Positions 61,394 to 64,000 of a DNA stretch of 64,000 nt are shown here, piece by piece; within the stretch, counting starts at the first letter, position 1, and the number at the start of each line of letters is the position of its first letter. The notes beneath the pieces were generated by a model. The model saw nothing but the letters and a program-made list of their open reading frames with translations. It was not told where the DNA came from and searched no databases. The DNA comes from Bradyrhizobium guangzhouense (lineage in GTDB: Bacteria; Pseudomonadota; Alphaproteobacteria; Rhizobiales; Xanthobacteraceae). The DNA lies in the NCBI RefSeq assembly GCF_004114955.1, contig NZ_CP030053.1, positions 3,782,001-3,846,000 of the forward strand. Reading direction: 5' to 3'. The translations under genes and the position numbers were made by a program.

Positions 61394-64000
61394 CTATTCC
61401 GCCGGGGCGGCCAGCGGCTGCGGCTCGGACCGCCGACGCAGGCGGTCAATCAGCAGGTAAATCACGGGCGTGGTGTAGAGCGTCAGGACCTGCGAGACGA
61501 ACAGGCCGCCGATGATGGTGATGCCGAGCGGGCGGCGCAGCTCCGTGCCTGGCCCGGTCGCGACAACAAGCGGAATGCCGGCGAACAGCGCCGCCATGGT
61601 CGTCATCAGGATCGGGCGGAAACGCGCCTGGCAGGCCTCGAAGATCGCCTCCGCCGAGGACAGGCCGCGCTGGCGCTCGGCGTCGAGCGCAAAGTCGACC
61701 ATCATGATGCCGTTCTTCTTGACGATGCCGATCAGGAGGATGATGCCGACAAAGGCGATCACCGTCAGCGGCGTGTTGGTGATCTGCAGCGCCAGCAGCG
61801 CGCCGAGGCCGGCCGAGGGCAGCGTCGAGATGATCGTGAGCGGATGGGCGAGGCTCTCGTAGAGCACCCCGAGCACGATATACATCGCCACCAGCGCGCC
61901 GAGGATCAAGAGCGGCTGGCGGCCGCTGGTCTTGGCGAAATCGCCGGCATTGCCGTCAAAGCTGCCGCGGATGCCCTCGGGCATGTGCAATTCATCGACC
62001 GCACGCTGGATGTTCTGCGTGGCGGCCTGGAGCTCGACGCCGGGCAACGTGTTGAACGACACTGTGGTCGAAGGGACCGACTGCGAATGATAGACCGCGA
62101 GCGCGGCAAGCCCGCGTGTCGCGTGGACCACCGCCGAAAGCGGCACCTGCACGTCGCCCGCACCCGCGACATAGATCCGCTCGAGATTGGACGGATCGAC
62201 CTGGAATTTCGGATCGATCTCCAGCACGGTCATGTACTGGTTGCGCTGGGTGTAGATGATCGAGATCTGGCGCTGCGAGAAGGCGTTGTTCAAGGCATTG
62301 TCGATGTCCTGAACCTTGACGCCGAGCGCTGCAGCCTTCTGGCGATCGATGTTCAATGTGAGCTGAAGTCCGCCGGGATCGCGGTCGCTCGAAATGTCGG
62401 TGATGCCCTCGACCGTCTCCATGCGCTTGGCCACGATCGGCGCCCATTTCTGCAGCAGGTCGAGGTCGGTGCTCGAGAGCGTGTACTGGTAATTGGAATC
62501 GCTCTGCCGGCCGCCGGCGCGGACATCCTGCGCGGCGAACATGAACAGGCGAATGCCCGGTACGGGGAACAACGCCTTCCGGAGACGATCGATCACGACC
62601 TGGGTCGAGACGTGGTCGCGCTCCTCGGGCGGCTTCAGGCTGATATACATGACGCCGCGGTTCGAGGTCGCGCCTCCCGGCCCGGCTCCGCCCCCTACGG
62701 TCGAACCGATGCCGGCCACAGCCGGGTCCTGCATCACGATGTCGGCCAGCCTTTGCTGGAGCGTCAGCATCGACTGGAACGAGATGTCCGCCGAGGCCCG
62801 TGTCGCACCGATAACGAAGCCGGAATCGTCCGTCGGGAAATAACCCTTGGGCACCTTGGCATAGAGCACCACCGTCAGGCCGATGGTGGCGAAGAACACC
62901 AGCAGCGTCAGCAATGGGAATTCGAGCACCGCCCGCAGGGTGCGGGCGTAGAACGCGACGATGCGCGACAGCGAGCCTTCGATCAGGCGATCGAACAGCG
63001 TGGCGGACTCCGAGGTGGTCTGCTTGACATAATGCGCGCAGATCATCGGCGTGACCGTCAGCGACACCAGGGTCGACACGACGATCGCGAAGGTCAGCGT
63101 CAGCGAGAATTCGCGCAGCAGGCGGCCGACGATACCGTCCATGAAGATCAGCGGCGTGAACGCCGCGATCAGCGACAGGCTGATCGAAACCACCGTGAAG
63201 CCGATCTGCTTGGCGCCCACGAGCGCCGCCTGCATCGGCCGCATGCCGTGCTCGAGATTGCGGAACATGTTCTCGATCATGACGATGGCGTCGTCGACCA
63301 CGAAGCCGACCGAGATCGCGAGCGCCATCAGCGACAGATTGTCGATCGAGAAACCTGCGACCCACATGCCGGCGCAGGTGCCGGCCAGCGCCAGCGGCAC
63401 CGATATGCCGGCGGCAATCGTCGGCGTCAGGCGGCGCAGGAACACGAACACCACGACCATCACCAGCACGGCGGTCGCGAGCAGCGTCCACTGCATGTCC
63501 ATCACGCTGGCGCGGATCGTCGAGGTGCGATCGACCAGGGTGGAGACGTCGACACCGGCCGGGATCCACTGCTTCAGCGCGGGGATCAGCGCCTTGACCC
63601 GGTCGACCGTGTCGATGACGTTGGCATCGCCCTGCTTGGTGATCTGGATCAGCACCGCCGGTTGCTTGTTGAACCAGGCGATCGAGCGCGCGTTGCGGAC
63701 GCTGTCCTCGATGTCGGCGACGTCGGAAAGGCGGACGAAATTGCCGTTCGAGCTCTTGATGACGATGTCGCGGAATTCCTGCGCCGTGCGCATCTGCCTG
63801 TTCAGCGACAGCGTCTCGCTCTGGCGCTCGCCGTTGAAGATTCCGACGGGACCAAGCGGGTTGGCGTTGACGATCGCGGTGCGCACGTCGTCGGTCGCTA
63901 TCCCCGCATTCGACAGTGCCACCGGGTTGAGTTGGATCCGAACCGCAGGCTGGTCGGCGCCTGACACCGTCACGTCGCCGACGCCGGGCACCTGCGAGAT
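61394..64000 (-). CDS. RND efflux pump permease, N-terminus outside the window
   Basis: At least 868 residues of an RND transporter, open to the window edge; about 170 residues at the N-terminus are missing compared with the usual length near 1030. It contains the proton-relay segment GFVVDDAIVMIENMFRN with paired Asp, the second half GIVKKNGIMMVDFALDAERQ and the docking/porter domains (GVKVQDIDNALNNAFSQRQI). The pattern is of the hydrophobe/amphiphile type, close to MdtB/MdtC. Substrates cannot be read. Membrane-fusion partners would lie beyond the edge. Confidence 0.92.
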   Translation of the reverse strand: MSQVPGVGDVTVSGADQPAVRIQLNPVALSNAGIATDDVRTAIVNANPLGPVGIFNGERQSETLSLNRQMRTAQEFRDIVIKSSNGNFVRLSDVADIEDSVRNARSIAWFNKQPAVLIQITKQGDANVIDTVDRVKALIPALKQWIPAGVDVSTLVDRTSTIRASVMDMQWTLLATAVLVMVVVFVFLRRLTPTIAAGISVPLALAGTCAGMWVAGFSIDNLSLMALAISVGFVVDDAIVMIENMFRNLEHGMRPMQAALVGAKQIGFTVVSISLSLIAAFTPLIFMDGIVGRLLREFSLTLTFAIVVSTLVSLTVTPMICAHYVKQTTSESATLFDRLIEGSLSRIVAFYARTLRAVLEFPLLTLLVFFATIGLTVVLYAKVPKGYFPTDDSGFVIGATRASADISFQSMLTLQQRLADIVMQDPAVAGIGSTVGGGAGPGGATSNRGVMYISLKPPEERDHVSTQVVIDRLRKALFPVPGIRLFMFAAQDVRAGGRQSDSNYQYTLSSTDLDLLQKWAPIVAKRMETVEGITDISSDRDPGGLQLTLNIDRQKAAALGVKVQDIDNALNNAFSQRQISIIYTQRNQYMTVLEIDPKFQVDPSNLERIYVAGAGDVQVPLSAVVHATRGLAALAVYHSQSVPSTTVSFNTLPGVELQAATQNIQRAVDELHMPEGIRGSFDGNAGDFAKTSGRQPLLILGALVAMYIVLGVLYESLAHPLTIISTLPSAGLGALLALQITNTPLTVIAFVGIILLIGIVKKNGIMMVDFALDAERQRGLSSAEAIFEACQARFRPILMTTMAALFAGIPLVVATGPGTELRRPLGITIIGGLFVSQVLTLYTTPVIYLLIDRLRRRSEPQPLAAPAE

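Noticed and set aside
61097..63964. A 955-codon open frame on the plus strand
   Set aside because: It is antisense to the RND pump. The product is Arg/Asp/His-rich and repetitive in the way of reverse-frame translations.

Overview
The window looks like chromosomal DNA of a Bradyrhizobium-type alphaproteobacterium. It is GC-rich and carries the rhizobial order dusB(nifR3)-ntrB-ntrC-ntrY-ntrX-hfq-hflX, the order pcm-tolC-popZ-valS, a fused ispDF, and several families of short palindromic repeats between genes. It has two tRNA genes (Asn, Cys) and no rRNA, CRISPR array or intact insertion sequence. The assignment to genus is inference from gene content.

Layout. 1-1.7 kb: a minus-strand chromate operon (chrA at the window edge, DUF1259, PepSY) whose first gene, chrB, is reduced to a frameshifted remnant. 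2-3.5 kb: an ATP-grasp-like protein and a fragment of an ABC ATPase. 3.5-8.2 kb: a 1587-residue protein joining an unrecognised N-terminal region, a DyP-type haem peroxidase, a cytochrome P450 and an SGNH hydrolase. It converges on a class III cyclase/AAA/helical-repeat regulator. 11.6-16.1 kb: a DegP-like protease, small membrane proteins, a CBS-BON protein, a dihaem cytochrome c, a periplasmic protein and a PilZ-XRE fusion. 16.1-23.2 kb: nitrogen-compound catabolism, with a copper amine oxidase, a serine hydrolase and a divergent AraC regulator, then an enoyl-CoA hydratase and a cobalt-type nitrile hydratase operon. 23.3-37 kb: housekeeping and nitrogen control (queC, mazG, hflX, hfq, ntrXY, ntrBC, dusB, ispDF, pncC/cinA-C). 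37.3-42.4 kb: a ba3-like terminal oxidase operon in which three flanking cytochromes c carry seven CxxCH sites. 42.6-51.5 kb: ratA, lipA, a 3-methyladenine glycosylase, valS, popZ, tolC and pcm. 51.7-58.9 kb: tRNA-Asn, a three-gene flotillin/YqiJ/PspA-like membrane operon, an ionotropic-receptor-like channel, small proteins and tRNA-Cys. 59-64 kb: a polysaccharide-type ABC exporter, a DTW-domain tRNA modifier and an RND efflux pump running off the edge.

Two loci stand out. The first is the peroxidase-P450-hydrolase fusion, whose P450 part departs from the usual oxygen-activation motif and could be peroxide-driven. The second is the gene heading the flotillin operon. Its N-terminal half resembles the RNA-binding half of a TnpB-type protein with no nuclease domain and is joined in frame to a PspA/IM30-like coiled coil. 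A strong internal ribosome site precedes the PspA part, and a perfect palindrome sits at the upstream start. Both interpretations rest on reading motifs by eye and need structural or profile searches.
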